Source: Acinetobacter sp. UBA6641 (lineage in GTDB: Bacteria > Pseudomonadota > Gammaproteobacteria > Pseudomonadales > Moraxellaceae). From it: a DNA stretch of 5,547 nucleotides. The stretch is from positions 1 through 5,547 of the forward strand of contig DKLL01000218.1 of NCBI GenBank assembly GCA_002455755.1. The letters are read 5' to 3'. Shown here one piece after another: positions 5,464 through 5,547 of the stretch (the stretch's first letter is position 1; every line of letters begins with the position of its first letter). The notes beneath the pieces are model-generated. The model worked only from the letters and a program-made list of their open reading frames with translations, made no database searches and had not been told where the DNA came from. The position numbers were made by a program, and so were the translations under genes.

Positions 5464-5513
5464 ACAAAGCCTGCAACCCAGCAGACGAATTAAGCAAACT
5501 GCAACAAAGCCTG
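5464..5513. repeat. Paired direct repeats upstream of the hydrophilic-protein gene
   Basis: ACAAAGCCTG occurs at 5464-5473 and again at 5504-5513, exactly 40 bases apart. A second word, CTGCAAC, occurs at 5471-5477 and 5499-5505. The two words overlap each other in opposite order at the two sites. The block is 48-97 bases upstream of the ATG, where a promoter or activator site would lie. I could not identify a convincing -10/-35 pair here. A duplicated regulator site is possible. Confidence 0.4.
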
Positions 5514-5547
5514 TACATGTTGTTGCTATTGATTGCAGAAAGTAGCG

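Overview
The window looks like chromosomal DNA from Acinetobacter or a close Moraxellaceae relative. This is inferred from the AT-rich composition, a close SbmA homologue, and small lineage-type hypothetical genes spread among long AT-rich spacers. No name was confirmed by a search. Four of the five genes read leftward (minus strand) and one small gene reads rightward.

Layout, left to right. Bases 108-1178 (or 1208) encode an exported, cysteine-containing DUF1176-type protein. A clear minus-strand intrinsic terminator (1251-1274) separates it from sbmA (1298-2494), an inner-membrane SbmA/BacA-type peptide transporter. A spacer of about 600 bases follows; it holds a leader hairpin and a candidate promoter for sbmA, and near its right end a promoter for a 64-residue protein of unknown function (3105-3299, plus strand). 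The next spacer (3300-3629) carries a compact palindromic element at 3412-3461 that resembles a REP/MITE-type repeat and can be drawn as an H-type pseudoknot. Bases 3630-4448 (minus) encode a 272-residue, mostly helical protein whose C-terminus carries an R-x4-H motif (R236...H241) of the HEPN type. The spacer 4449-4699 holds a 17-bp-stem hairpin and a second 14-bp hairpin with a T-tract on the plus strand. Bases 4700-5416 (minus) encode a 238-residue, Cys/Trp/Tyr-free, Gln/Lys/Asp-rich disordered protein with two amphipathic helical stretches and a near-perfect ribosome binding site. Its upstream region has paired direct repeats.

The genes do not form an obvious pathway or operon: each has its own spacer, and the only tightly spaced pair (sbmA and the DUF1176 gene) is split by a terminator. 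The most notable items are the HEPN-like protein with a possible antisense promoter at its 3' end, the pseudoknot-capable palindrome, the paired hairpins at 4512-4688 that could belong to a small plus-strand RNA, and the hydrophilin-like protein. I see no complete insertion sequence, CRISPR array, tRNA or rRNA, and no clear defence operon.
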